A DNA stretch of 6,356 bases from NCBI GenBank assembly GCA_028718405.1, contig JAQULV010000085.1, positions 1-6,356 on the forward strand, written 5' to 3'. Position 1 is the first letter of the stretch. Every line of letters begins with the position of its first letter. A program made the position numbers and the translations under genes. The notes beneath the pieces were generated by a model. It ran no database searches, was not told where the DNA came from, and was given only the letters and a program-made list of their open reading frames with translations. Shown here piece after piece: positions 1 to 6,320 of the stretch. The DNA comes from Smithellaceae bacterium. GTDB taxonomy: Bacteria; Desulfobacterota; Syntrophia; Syntrophales; JAQULV01.

Positions 1-650
1 CCGAGGCGGAAAGAGACGAGCAGGTGCGGGTCATCCAGATCACCGGCGCAGGCGAGAAGGCTTTCTGCACAGGGGCACAGCTGGGAGGCGGCCTGGCGAC
101 GGAAGGAAAAGATATCTTCGGCCAGTATGCCGGGCTTCTCAACAGATTAGCGAGCTTCCCGAAGCCCACCGTGGCGCGCATCAAAGGCTTCTGTCTGGCC
201 GGCGGCATGGGATTCATGCTGGCCTGCGATATCGTCATTGCCAGCGACGACTCACAATTCGGAACGCCGGAAGTCAACGTCGGCTTATGGCCGATGATGA
301 TCGGGGCACTGATCTTTCGCAACGTCAACCAGAAGAAGGCCATGGAGATGATCCTCTTGGGTGAGCGGCTCACAGCCCAGCAGGCACTGGCCATGGGATT
401 GATCACCAGGGTCGTCCCCGCGGCAAGTCTCGATGAGGAGGTCAGCCATGTGCTCCATATCTTGGCGGCCAAGAGCCCCATCGGAATGAAGATCGGCAAG
501 CAGGCCTTTTACGAAGCGGCGAACATGTCATTGAAAGAGGCTTTGTATTTTCTTTCGGAAAAGCTCAAGGACGTGGTGAGCACGGAGGATGCGAGAGAAG
601 GGATTACGGCTTTCATCGAAAAACGGCCGCCTGTTTTTACCGGCAGATAA
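1..650 (+). CDS. Enoyl-CoA hydratase/isomerase (crotonase) family protein, 5'-truncated
   Basis: This is a crotonase-superfamily enzyme, expected to act on an acyl-CoA thioester in the cytoplasm, most likely hydrating an enoyl-CoA. The reading frame is open to the window edge (codons begin at base 3), so the GTG at 24 is internal. About 215 residues are present of the usual 255-265, so the first 45 or so are missing. Visible family features are the CoA/oxyanion-hole segment FCTGAQLGG (bases 63-89), the second oxyanion motif AGGMGFMLACDI (198-233) and FGTPEVNVGL (258-287). Aligned to rat mitochondrial hydratase, the Glu164 equivalent is kept (codon 270-272), but the Glu144 equivalent is Gly (codon 210-212), exactly 20 residues before it. 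Loss of the first Glu occurs in several crotonase subgroups, so hydratase activity is likely but not certain; an isomerase or other crotonase activity is possible. The AtuA-type neighbour makes an AtuE-like (isohexenylglutaconyl-CoA hydratase) role conceivable. Confidence 0.93.
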   Translation, partial: EAERDEQVRVIQITGAGEKAFCTGAQLGGGLATEGKDIFGQYAGLLNRLASFPKPTVARIKGFCLAGGMGFMLACDIVIASDDSQFGTPEVNVGLWPMMIGALIFRNVNQKKAMEMILLGERLTAQQALAMGLITRVVPAASLDEEVSHVLHILAAKSPIGMKIGKQAFYEAANMSLKEALYFLSEKLKDVVSTEDAREGITAFIEKRPPVFTGR

Positions 651-672
651 AGCAGCTGCTCTCGCAACAAAT

Positions 673-721
673 CGTCATTCCCGTCCCTGCTTTCGCAGGG
701 ATAAACTACAGCGGAACCCAG
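673..721. repeat. Degenerate REP-like palindromic element
   Basis: The 101-base gap between the crotonase stop and the AtuA-type start contains CGTCATTCCCG (673-683), a perfect 7-bp stem TCCCTGC/GCAGGGA (684-690 and 695-701) with a TTTC loop, and then GCGGAACCCAG (711-721). The opening, the palindromic core and the closing AACCCAG resemble the intergenic GTCATTCCCG...CGGGAATCCAG repeats common in many proteobacterial genomes, but the outer arms no longer match well. No T-run follows the stem, so it is not a standard intrinsic terminator. The match to the repeat family rests on recalled consensus, not on a second copy in this window. Confidence 0.5.
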
Positions 722-739
722 ATGGATAACCGGTTTAAT

Positions 740-746
740 AAGGGGG
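740..746 (+). promoter_or_regulatory. Shine-Dalgarno site fixing the AtuA-type start
   Basis: AAGGGGG lies 5 bases before the ATG at 752. The in-frame ATG at 722, ten codons upstream, has no comparable site and overlaps the end of the REP-like repeat. The residues it would add (MDNRFNKGDI) look like translated leader. I therefore take 752 as the start. Confidence 0.75.
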
Positions 747-751
747 ATATT

Positions 752-2533
752 ATGAGCACGAAGGAACCGAGGAAGAATGACAAGGTCATCATCGCCAACT
801 GCAGCGGTTATTTCGGCGATCGCCTTTCGGCGGCTAAGGAACTGGTTCAGGGGGGGCCCATCGACATCCTGACGGGAGATTATCTGGCGGAGTTGACCAT
901 GGCGATCCTTTTCGGCCAGAAGATGAAGAAGCCGGAGACGGGTTACGTGCCGACGTTTCTCAAGCAGATGGAGCAGGTGATGGGGGAATGCCTTGAGAAA
1001 GGGATTAGGGTCGTCTCCAACGCGGGAGGCTTGAATCCACAGGGATTGGCGCAGGAACTGAAAAAGATCGCCGCCACCTTGGGGCTTCATCCCAAGATCG
1101 CCTGCATCGAGGGTGATGATCTCATGGGACGGCTGGCCGAGTTACAGGAGAAGGGAGAGGAATTTGTTCACCTGGATAAGAAAATCCGTCTGAAGGAAGC
1201 CGGCGCCATGCCTATCTCCGCCAATGCCTATCTGGGCGGCTGGGGGATCGCCGAGGCGCTCGCCCAAGGGGCCGATATTGTGGTCGGTGGCCGCCTGGCC
1301 GACGCGGCGCTGGTTGTGGGGCCGGCCGCCTGGTGGTTCGGATGGGGGAAGAATGACTGGGACAAACTCGCCGGCGCCGCGGTTGCCGGCCATATCATCG
1401 AATGCGGCGCCCAGGCGACGGGGGGCAATTATTCTTTCATCGACGAGGTGCCCTCGTTTCTCAATGTGGGCTATCCCCTCGCCGAGATCTATCCCGACGG
1501 GTCTTCCGTGATTACGAAGCATCCCGGTACCGGGGGGCTGGTGTCGGTGGATACGGTTAAGGCTCAACTTCTCTACGAGGTGCGGGACCCAAAATACCTG
1601 ACGCCGGACGTGGCGGCGCGCTTCGATACCATAGAAATATCGCAAGAAGGGCCCGACCGGACAAAGATCACGGGCGTGAAGGGTGATCCTCCCCCCGCGA
1701 CGACGAAGGTCTGCATCAACAACGCAGGCAATTATCGCAACGCCATGACGATCGTACTCACGGGGCTGGATATCGAAAAGAAGGCGAAGATCTTCGCAGA
1801 CGCCTTGTTCGACAGCCTCGGCGGCCGGGGGACCTTTGCCGTGGAGAACGTGCAGTTGATCCGCTCCGACAAGGAAGACCCGCAAACGAACGATGAGGCC
1901 TTCGCCTACCTGCGCGTCTCGGTGATGGACCCCGATCAAAAAAAAGTGGGCAAGTTCTCCGCAAAGATCGTCGAACTGGGCCTGGCGAACATCCCCGGCT
2001 TCACCGCCACCGCCCCGCCGACCAAGGGAGGGCCCGCCATCGTCCATTGGCCGACCCTCATCTCGACCAAACATATTCAGCAGAAGATCATCATCGATGA
2101 GAAGGTGGTAACGGTCGATTCCGTTTTGCCCGATCCCGCGGCGCCCGTGCCTGTTGCGAAAGAGATTGCAGTCCCTCCGGCGCCAGCGGGGAAGACGGTC
2201 CGCATGCCTCTGGGCCGCGTCTTCGCCACGCGCTCCGGCGACAAGGGCGGTAACGCCAACCTGGGCGTCTGGGCAAAGACCCCCGAGGCCTTCGCCTTCC
2301 TGCGCGAATTCCTGACAACGGCCCGGCTGAAGGAGCTTTTGAAGGACATAAGCCAATTTGAGATGGAGCGCTACGAGTTTCCCAATCTCCTGGCGGTCAA
2401 CTTCTACATCAAGGGCGTGCTCGGGGAAGGAGTCGCCGCCTCGCTCCGCAGCGACCCCCAGGCGAAGACCCTGGGCGAATACCTGCGCGCGAAGGTCATC
2501 GATCTGCCGGAATCCATCGTTCCCGGTACCTGA
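752..2533 (+). CDS. AtuA-type (DUF1446) protein with fused C-terminal AtuA-like domain
   Basis: This 593-residue protein belongs to the AtuA family. In Pseudomonas, AtuA is linked to degradation of acyclic terpenes such as citronellol, but to my knowledge no reaction has been assigned. The large N-terminal domain (about residues 11-457) opens with VIIANCSGYFGDR (12-24) and shows ILTGDYLAEL, VVSNAGGLNPQ, GGWGIAEALAQGADIVVGGR and HIIECGAQATGGNYSFIDE, all typical of the family. A proline/alanine-rich linker (459-483) leads to a C-terminal domain of about 105 residues (484-590) with ATRSGDKGGNANLGVWA and RYEFPNLLAVNFYIKG. Some genomes encode this second domain as a separate small AtuA-related protein; here the two are fused, giving the full-length form. 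I see no signal peptide or membrane segment, so it should be cytoplasmic. It lies 101 bases after the crotonase and 140 before the ligase, all co-directional. The gene is intact. The family call is firm; the function is unknown and a role in branched or isoprenoid acyl-CoA breakdown is inferred from context. Confidence 0.92.
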   Translation: MSTKEPRKNDKVIIANCSGYFGDRLSAAKELVQGGPIDILTGDYLAELTMAILFGQKMKKPETGYVPTFLKQMEQVMGECLEKGIRVVSNAGGLNPQGLAQELKKIAATLGLHPKIACIEGDDLMGRLAELQEKGEEFVHLDKKIRLKEAGAMPISANAYLGGWGIAEALAQGADIVVGGRLADAALVVGPAAWWFGWGKNDWDKLAGAAVAGHIIECGAQATGGNYSFIDEVPSFLNVGYPLAEIYPDGSSVITKHPGTGGLVSVDTVKAQLLYEVRDPKYLTPDVAARFDTIEISQEGPDRTKITGVKGDPPPATTKVCINNAGNYRNAMTIVLTGLDIEKKAKIFADALFDSLGGRGTFAVENVQLIRSDKEDPQTNDEAFAYLRVSVMDPDQKKVGKFSAKIVELGLANIPGFTATAPPTKGGPAIVHWPTLISTKHIQQKIIIDEKVVTVDSVLPDPAAPVPVAKEIAVPPAPAGKTVRMPLGRVFATRSGDKGGNANLGVWAKTPEAFAFLREFLTTARLKELLKDISQFEMERYEFPNLLAVNFYIKGVLGEGVAASLRSDPQAKTLGEYLRAKVIDLPESIVPGT

Positions 2534-2538
2534 CCGGG
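2522..2538 (+). other. Hairpin at the AtuA-type stop codon
   Basis: CCCGGT (2522-2527) and ACCGGG (2533-2538) form a perfect 6-bp stem with a 5-base loop, extendable by one T-G pair. The TGA stop (2531-2533) lies across the loop and stem. There is no downstream T-run, so it is not a canonical terminator; it might protect a 3' end or be chance in GC-rich DNA. Confidence 0.35.
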
Positions 2539-2587
2539 GCAGGCGCCGCATCCGTTGAGAGGACAACCGTTCCGTGGCAATCGAGGG

Positions 2588-2624
2588 GAAATAGGTCGGC
2601 TTTGAGACGAAGCGTTCCTATTTC
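2588..2624 (+). other. Symmetric 37-base hairpin in the leader of the ligase gene
   Basis: GAAATAGG (2588-2595) and CCTATTTC (2617-2624) are perfect 8-bp complements. Inside a 3x3 internal loop they enclose a second 4-bp stem GCTT/AAGC (2599-2602 and 2610-2613) with the 7-base loop TGAGACG. It sits in the 140-base gap after the AtuA-type gene, 49 bases before the ligase start. No T-run follows, so intrinsic termination is unlikely. It could be an mRNA processing or stability element, or a protein-binding dyad. I do not recognise a known riboswitch. Confidence 0.45.
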
Positions 2625-2661
2625 GCAAAGAGGGATCACCGGCAGGATTCATTGTTCCAAG

Positions 2662-2667
2662 AGGAGG
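2662..2667 (+). promoter_or_regulatory. Shine-Dalgarno site fixing the ligase GTG start
   Basis: AGGAGG, continuing as AGGAGGTG, lies 6 bases before the GTG at 2674 and is the best ribosome binding site in the window. It overrules the longer in-frame TTG start at 2602, whose extra 24 residues are arginine/serine-rich, do not resemble an acyl-CoA synthetase N-terminus, and are read through the leader hairpin. Confidence 0.85.
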
Positions 2668-2673
2668 TGCGCC

Positions 2674-4371
2674 GTGTCAGCTTACGAGGCAAGACCGTGG
2701 CTCCAATCCTATGATCCGTGGGTGGAATCCGAGATGACGATTCCCGCTGAAACGTATGTCGATCTCTTGGAAAAGGCGATGAACTACAAGCCCGACCTGG
2801 CGGCGTTTCATTTCCTTGGGAGTACCTTCACCTTCAGAGACCTCGACGAACTCTCCGGACGTTTGGCCGGCTATCTTAAGGAGAAGGGGTGCGTTCCGGG
2901 AGATATCGTGGGGATCAACCTTCCGAACGTCCCCCAGTACCTGATCGCGCTGGCCGGCATCCTGCGGGTAGGTTGCGTAGCCAGTGGGGTTTCGCCTCTC
3001 CTGACGCCCAAGGAGATGGCCTATCAGATCAACGATGCGGGCATAAAGGTGCTCGTCACCCTGGATGCGATCTTCGAACATCGTGTGCAGCAGATTAAGG
3101 ATGATATCCCTTCTCTGCAAGGTTGTATCGCCACCAACATCGTCGACTTCCTTCCCCTCCCGAAGAGGGTGCTCGCAAAATTGCTGAAGAAGGTGCCGGT
3201 GGGCCGGATTGAGCCGATAGCGGGCAAAGAGGTCATAACCTTCCGCGACGTGATGAAGCGGTCTCCGCAGGCTATCCCTCGGGCGGCCGTCCGTCCGGAG
3301 GATACATGCCTCATCCAGTATACGGGCGGTACGACGGGCGTGCCCAAGGGGGCGGTCCTGACCCATAAAAATATCGTGTCCAATATCCTCCAGGCGAAAC
3401 AATGGTTCAATTTCGAGATGGGCGGCGGTGTCGCCTGTTCGGGATTTCCTTTTTTCCATCAGGCGGGCCTCTATTTCGGAATGACGACCATGGCCATGGC
3501 CTATACGCAGTGCCTGATCCCGGACCCCAGAAACACCGACCACGTCTGCAAGGAGATTGCCCAGCACCGGCCGCGCATCATGCTGCACGTCCCTTCCCTG
3601 TATCAGATGCTCTTGGATAATCCGCGCTTTTCCAAGATCGATTTCTCGAATTGCGAGGTCTGCATTTCCGGGGCGGCCCCGTTTTCGAAAGAGGCTATCT
3701 CTGCACTGGAGGCCGTTGTGGGTAAAGGGAAGGTAGTGGAGATCTACGGGATGACCGAGGCCAGCCCGCTCATTTCGATGAATCCCGTTCGGGGACAAAA
3801 GAAGATCGGCTCTGTCGGCGTTCCGCTGCAGAATACGCGGATCAAGCTGGTGGATGTCGAAACGGGAACGGCGGAGGTGCCCGTGGGCGAGGTTGGCGAG
3901 ATCATCGTTTCAGGGCCACAGGTAATGAAGGGCTATCACGGTAAGCCCGATGAAACGGCCCAAACGCTACGCAACTTCCAAAACGAAACGTGGCTCTATA
4001 CCGGCGATGTGGCCAGGATGGATGAAGACGGATACTTCTACATCGCGGATAGAACCAAAGACATGCTCATCGTCGGGGGATTCAAGGTCTTCTCCCGGGA
4101 GGTGGAAGAGGTTCTCTGCCAGCATCAGGCCGTCGAGTTTTGCGCGATCGTCGGGATGCCGAATCCCAAGAGACCCGACAGTCAAATAGTCAAGGCGGTC
4201 GTCCAGCTTGCCGACCGGGCAAAAGTGAAGGACCCTGAGGCCATCAAGAAAGACCTGATTGATCATTGTCGCGAGAACCTGGCCGCTTATAAGGTTCCCA
4301 AGATTGTGGAGATAACGGACGCCATCCCGCTTACCGCCGTGGGGAAGGTGGATAAGAAGGCGCTCCGATAG
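2674..4371 (+). CDS. AMP-forming acyl-CoA synthetase (fatty-acid-CoA ligase type)
   Basis: This 565-residue ANL-superfamily enzyme should activate a free carboxylic acid with ATP and CoA, via an acyl-adenylate, to acyl-CoA. The core motifs are present and in order: the phosphate-binding loop YTGGTTGVPKG (216-226), YGMTEASP (358-365), YTGD (442-445) with Asp445 expected to hold the ribose, the hinge segment IADRTKDMLIVGGFKV (457-472), and the C-terminal TAVGKVDKK in which Lys558 is the expected adenylation lysine. The length is normal for the medium- to long-chain branch. The GTG start is set by a strong ribosome binding site. I see no targeting or transmembrane segment. The dehydrogenase follows after only 35 bases, so the two are almost certainly cotranscribed and probably act in sequence. 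The sequence does not reveal the acid used; beside an AtuA-type gene a branched or terpenoid-derived acid is plausible, and an ordinary fatty or aromatic acid is the alternative. Confidence 0.93.
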   Translation: MSAYEARPWLQSYDPWVESEMTIPAETYVDLLEKAMNYKPDLAAFHFLGSTFTFRDLDELSGRLAGYLKEKGCVPGDIVGINLPNVPQYLIALAGILRVGCVASGVSPLLTPKEMAYQINDAGIKVLVTLDAIFEHRVQQIKDDIPSLQGCIATNIVDFLPLPKRVLAKLLKKVPVGRIEPIAGKEVITFRDVMKRSPQAIPRAAVRPEDTCLIQYTGGTTGVPKGAVLTHKNIVSNILQAKQWFNFEMGGGVACSGFPFFHQAGLYFGMTTMAMAYTQCLIPDPRNTDHVCKEIAQHRPRIMLHVPSLYQMLLDNPRFSKIDFSNCEVCISGAAPFSKEAISALEAVVGKGKVVEIYGMTEASPLISMNPVRGQKKIGSVGVPLQNTRIKLVDVETGTAEVPVGEVGEIIVSGPQVMKGYHGKPDETAQTLRNFQNETWLYTGDVARMDEDGYFYIADRTKDMLIVGGFKVFSREVEEVLCQHQAVEFCAIVGMPNPKRPDSQIVKAVVQLADRAKVKDPEAIKKDLIDHCRENLAAYKVPKIVEITDAIPLTAVGKVDKKALR

Positions 4372-4393
4372 ACGGAATCCGGCACTTAGCTTG

Positions 4394-4400
4394 AAAGGAG
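4394..4400 (+). promoter_or_regulatory. Shine-Dalgarno site of the acyl-CoA dehydrogenase gene
   Basis: AAAGGAG lies 6 bases before the ATG at 4407, inside the 35-base gap after the ligase stop. It supports independent and efficient initiation of the dehydrogenase on a shared transcript. Confidence 0.8.
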
Positions 4401-4406
4401 ATCGGC

Positions 4407-5543
4407 ATGTATTTTACGGAAACGCATGAAGCCTTCAGGGAATCGGTAAAGAGATTCATCGACAAAGATGTCAACCCCCGCATGGACGAATGGGAGGAGA
4501 AGACGGTCCCCCTCCATGATCTTTTCAAAAAGATGGGCGATCTCGGCTTTCTCGGCATTCGCTACGATCCGAAGTACGGGGGGCAGGGGCTCGACTATTG
4601 GTACGAGACGGTCCTGCTCGAAGAGTTGGGGCATATGCACGGCATGGGCGTGGCGACGGCGGTCGCCGTGCAGACCAATATGGCCACCCCTGCCATCGCC
4701 GCCCACGGAAGCGATTATTTGAAAGATAAATATCTGCGGGGCGCGATCTCGGGCGATCTGGTTGCGGCGATCGCCGTCACGGAACCCGATGCCGGCTCTG
4801 ACGTCTTCGCCATCAAGACAAAGGCGGTAAAAGACGGAGATTACTACACCATCAACGGCTCCAAGACCTTCATCACCAATGGGACCCAGGCGGACTTTCT
4901 CACCCTTTTGGCGCGAACGAGCGAAGAGCCCGGGTACCATTCCTTCGGTCTTTTCGTCGTCCCGACAAACCTGCCCGGTTTTCATGTCAGCAAGAAACTC
5001 GACAAAGTCGGTTTGCGCAGCAGCGATACGGCGGAGCTCTTCTTCGATAACGTGGCGGTACCGGCTTCGAACCTGATCGGAGGTGAGGGAGAAGGATTCA
5101 TTATCCAGATGAAGCAGTTTCAGCACGAGCGTTTCGCGATCCTGCCGGGAACGCATGTGGCCGTGACGGACATGATCAACATGACCGTCGATTATCTGCG
5201 GCAGCGGGTCGTCTTCGGCAAACCGCTCGTCACAAAGCAGGTCCTGCGTCACCGGCTGGCCGGGTGGCTCACGAGAAACGAATGCCTGAAACAGCTCACT
5301 TATCATATCGTCCGGATGAAGATGGAGGGGCAGGACGCAACAAAGGAAATCTCCATGGGGAAATTGATCGCCGGACAGTTGATGGCGGAGGTGGCCAGCG
5401 GCTGCCTCCAGATGTTCGGGGGAATGGGTTTCATGAACGAGACCCTGATCTCGCGACACTTCAGAGACTCGCGTATCCTCTCGATCGGCGGAGGCGCGGA
5501 CGAGGTCATGTGTGAAATCATTGCCCGTACCTCGGGGTTCTAG
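4407..5543 (+). CDS. Acyl-CoA dehydrogenase (IVD/LCAD-type catalytic Glu)
   Basis: This complete 378-residue FAD flavoenzyme should oxidise an acyl-CoA to the trans-2-enoyl-CoA and pass electrons to electron-transfer flavoprotein. Family marks are the N-terminal helical domain with LGIRYDPKYGGQGLDY, the signature AVTEPDAGSD (123-132), FITNG (155-159), VGLRSSDTAELFFDNV, the helix with RQRVVFGKPL, QMFGGMGF (335-342) and the end segment DSRILSIGGGADEVM. The usual catalytic Glu of medium- and short-chain enzymes, in the YEGT-like position, is Gly here (Gly362). Glu241 in QFQHERF lies where isovaleryl-CoA and long-chain acyl-CoA dehydrogenases have their base, so the enzyme should be active with that geometry. 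AtuD (citronellyl-CoA dehydrogenase) is the atu-locus counterpart, but sequence alone cannot fix the substrate; branched-chain or long-chain acyl-CoA are both possible. It is the likely partner of the ligase just upstream. Confidence 0.94.
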   Translation: MYFTETHEAFRESVKRFIDKDVNPRMDEWEEKTVPLHDLFKKMGDLGFLGIRYDPKYGGQGLDYWYETVLLEELGHMHGMGVATAVAVQTNMATPAIAAHGSDYLKDKYLRGAISGDLVAAIAVTEPDAGSDVFAIKTKAVKDGDYYTINGSKTFITNGTQADFLTLLARTSEEPGYHSFGLFVVPTNLPGFHVSKKLDKVGLRSSDTAELFFDNVAVPASNLIGGEGEGFIIQMKQFQHERFAILPGTHVAVTDMINMTVDYLRQRVVFGKPLVTKQVLRHRLAGWLTRNECLKQLTYHIVRMKMEGQDATKEISMGKLIAGQLMAEVASGCLQMFGGMGFMNETLISRHFRDSRILSIGGGADEVMCEIIARTSGF

Positions 5544-5569
5544 ACCTGCGTTGATGTTTAAGGAAGAAT

Positions 5570-5629
5570 ATGATAGGAGCGGGAGCCGTAGAGCCGGCGT
5601 ACCTCTCGCGCCGCATGCGGAAGCGATGA
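5570..5629 (+). CDS. Possible 19-codon leader ORF before the TetR-family gene
   Basis: An ATG at 5570, preceded by AAGGA (5560-5564) at 5-base spacing, opens a 19-codon frame (MIGAGAVEPAYLSRRMRKR) ending at TGA 5627-5629. It lies wholly in the 111-base gap between the dehydrogenase and the regulator and is not in the regulator's frame. The good ribosome binding site is the only support. A frame this short can arise by chance, and the end of the peptide is encoded by the dyad at 5606-5626. Confidence 0.15.
   Translation: MIGAGAVEPAYLSRRMRKR
5606..5626. promoter_or_regulatory. Dyad upstream of the TetR-family gene, candidate autoregulatory operator
   Basis: The centre is a perfect 10-base palindrome, CCGCATGCGG (5611-5620), flanked by a second matching pair, TCGC (5606-5609) and GCGA (5623-5626), offset by one base. 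TetR-family proteins usually bind palindromes of about 15-20 bases close to their own start, and this one ends 28 bases before the ATG at 5655. A TATGAT sequence at 5569-5574 could be a -10 element, but no good -35 is placed for it. The operator role is inferred from symmetry and position only. Confidence 0.35.
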
Positions 5630-5654
5630 AAATAAGAATCGGGTGAATCACGAA

Positions 5655-6320
5655 ATGACAACGGGAAACAAGACGGAAAACGCCTTGCCGAGACGGTCGA
5701 TGCGGCGTCTCCGTGAAAAGGAAAATCGCGGCAATACGATCCTGAAGGCAGCCGAGGAGCTCTTTGCCCGCAAGGGTTATCAGCAGACGAGCATCGAAGA
5801 GATCGCGGACATGGCAGAGGTGTCGACGGGGACCGTCTACATCTATTTCAAGAACAAGGAGGATATCCTGATCAAATTGATGCAGGGGATCGGGTATCTT
5901 TTGAGAAAGACCTTGGGCGACGAGTTCAATAAGAAGGAACTTTCCCTGGACAGTCTGAAGAACGTAGCCTTTGTCTTCTTAGGGGACTTCTGCTTGCGTT
6001 ATCCGGAGAAGATCGCCATTTTCTTCCGGGAATCGGTCGGCCAGAGCGCGGAGGTCGAGGAGCAGCGGAAAAGGCTGTTTCTCAAGCTGACCTCGGATAT
6101 AGAGGACGCAGTTAAACAGATCGGCATGAAACTGGGGAAGGATTTTCTCCGGAAACAGTCTCCAGAATTGATCGCCGTGTGCATCGTGGGCGTCTACGAG
6201 CGCATCGCCTGTCACTATCTGCTTTGGCATGACCGCGCCAAGAACGTGAAGGCGATTACCAACGAGGCGGTCCTTTTCATCTCGGGAGGGGTTAACAATC
6301 TCTTTAAGTCCCGCTCCTGA
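5655..6320 (+). CDS. TetR/AcrR-family transcriptional regulator
   Basis: This 221-residue protein should be a dimeric DNA-binding repressor released by a small ligand, plausibly an acyl-CoA made by its neighbours. The N-terminal TetR helix-turn-helix is clear: ILKAAEELFARKGYQQTSIE (29-48), then EIADMAEVSTGTVYIYFKNK (49-68), with TGTVYIYFKNKEDIL as the recognition helix and its anchor. The remaining 150 residues are the helical ligand-binding and dimer domain, which is not diagnostic. An arginine/lysine-rich tail (13-25) precedes the domain, as is common. I prefer the ATG at 5655, which has GGGTGA (5641-5646) 8 bases ahead; the in-frame GTG at 5643 would add four residues and has a weaker site. 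It follows the dehydrogenase by 111 bases on the same strand. In Pseudomonas the TetR protein AtuR represses the atu operon, and FadR-like TetR proteins control fatty acid oxidation genes elsewhere, so local control of this cluster is the natural hypothesis. The target is not shown by sequence. Confidence 0.92.
   Translation: MTTGNKTENALPRRSMRRLREKENRGNTILKAAEELFARKGYQQTSIEEIADMAEVSTGTVYIYFKNKEDILIKLMQGIGYLLRKTLGDEFNKKELSLDSLKNVAFVFLGDFCLRYPEKIAIFFRESVGQSAEVEEQRKRLFLKLTSDIEDAVKQIGMKLGKDFLRKQSPELIAVCIVGVYERIACHYLLWHDRAKNVKAITNEAVLFISGGVNNLFKSRS

Noticed and set aside
722..751. Upstream ATG giving a ten-residue longer AtuA-type protein
   Set aside because: It has no good ribosome binding site and overlaps the end of the REP-like repeat, whereas the ATG at 752 has AAGGGGG at 5 bases.
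850..856. Run of seven G near the start of the AtuA-type gene, a possible phase-variation tract
   Set aside because: It is short, and a catabolic enzyme is an unlikely target for phase variation.
1938..1945. Run of eight A in the AtuA-type gene (CAA AAA AAA), a possible slippage site
   Set aside because: The frame is intact across it and no downstream stimulatory structure or alternative product is evident. Low-level transcriptional slippage is possible but unsupported.
1142..2566. 474-codon open frame on the - strand, antisense to the AtuA-type gene
   Set aside because: It mirrors the GC-rich third codon positions of the gene opposite. The translation is rich in Arg, His, Gly and Asp with no recognisable domain, and the forward frame is a clear family match.
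2602..2673. 24-residue N-terminal extension of the ligase from a TTG
   Set aside because: The GTG at 2674 has an AGGAGG site at 6-base spacing, and the extension is read through a hairpin and does not look like family sequence.
2677..3798. 373-codon open frame on the - strand, antisense to the ligase
   Set aside because: It lies entirely opposite ligase motifs that are intact. The translation is Arg/His-rich without a domain, so it is a compositional shadow.
5551..5574. TTGATG and TATGAT as a promoter for the regulator gene
   Set aside because: The spacer is only 12 bases, too short for a sigma-70 type promoter, and no better -35 is positioned for the TATGAT.
4386..5651. 421-codon open frame on the - strand, antisense to the dehydrogenase
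   Set aside because: Same reasoning: the forward frame has a full acyl-CoA dehydrogenase, and the reverse translation shows no family features.
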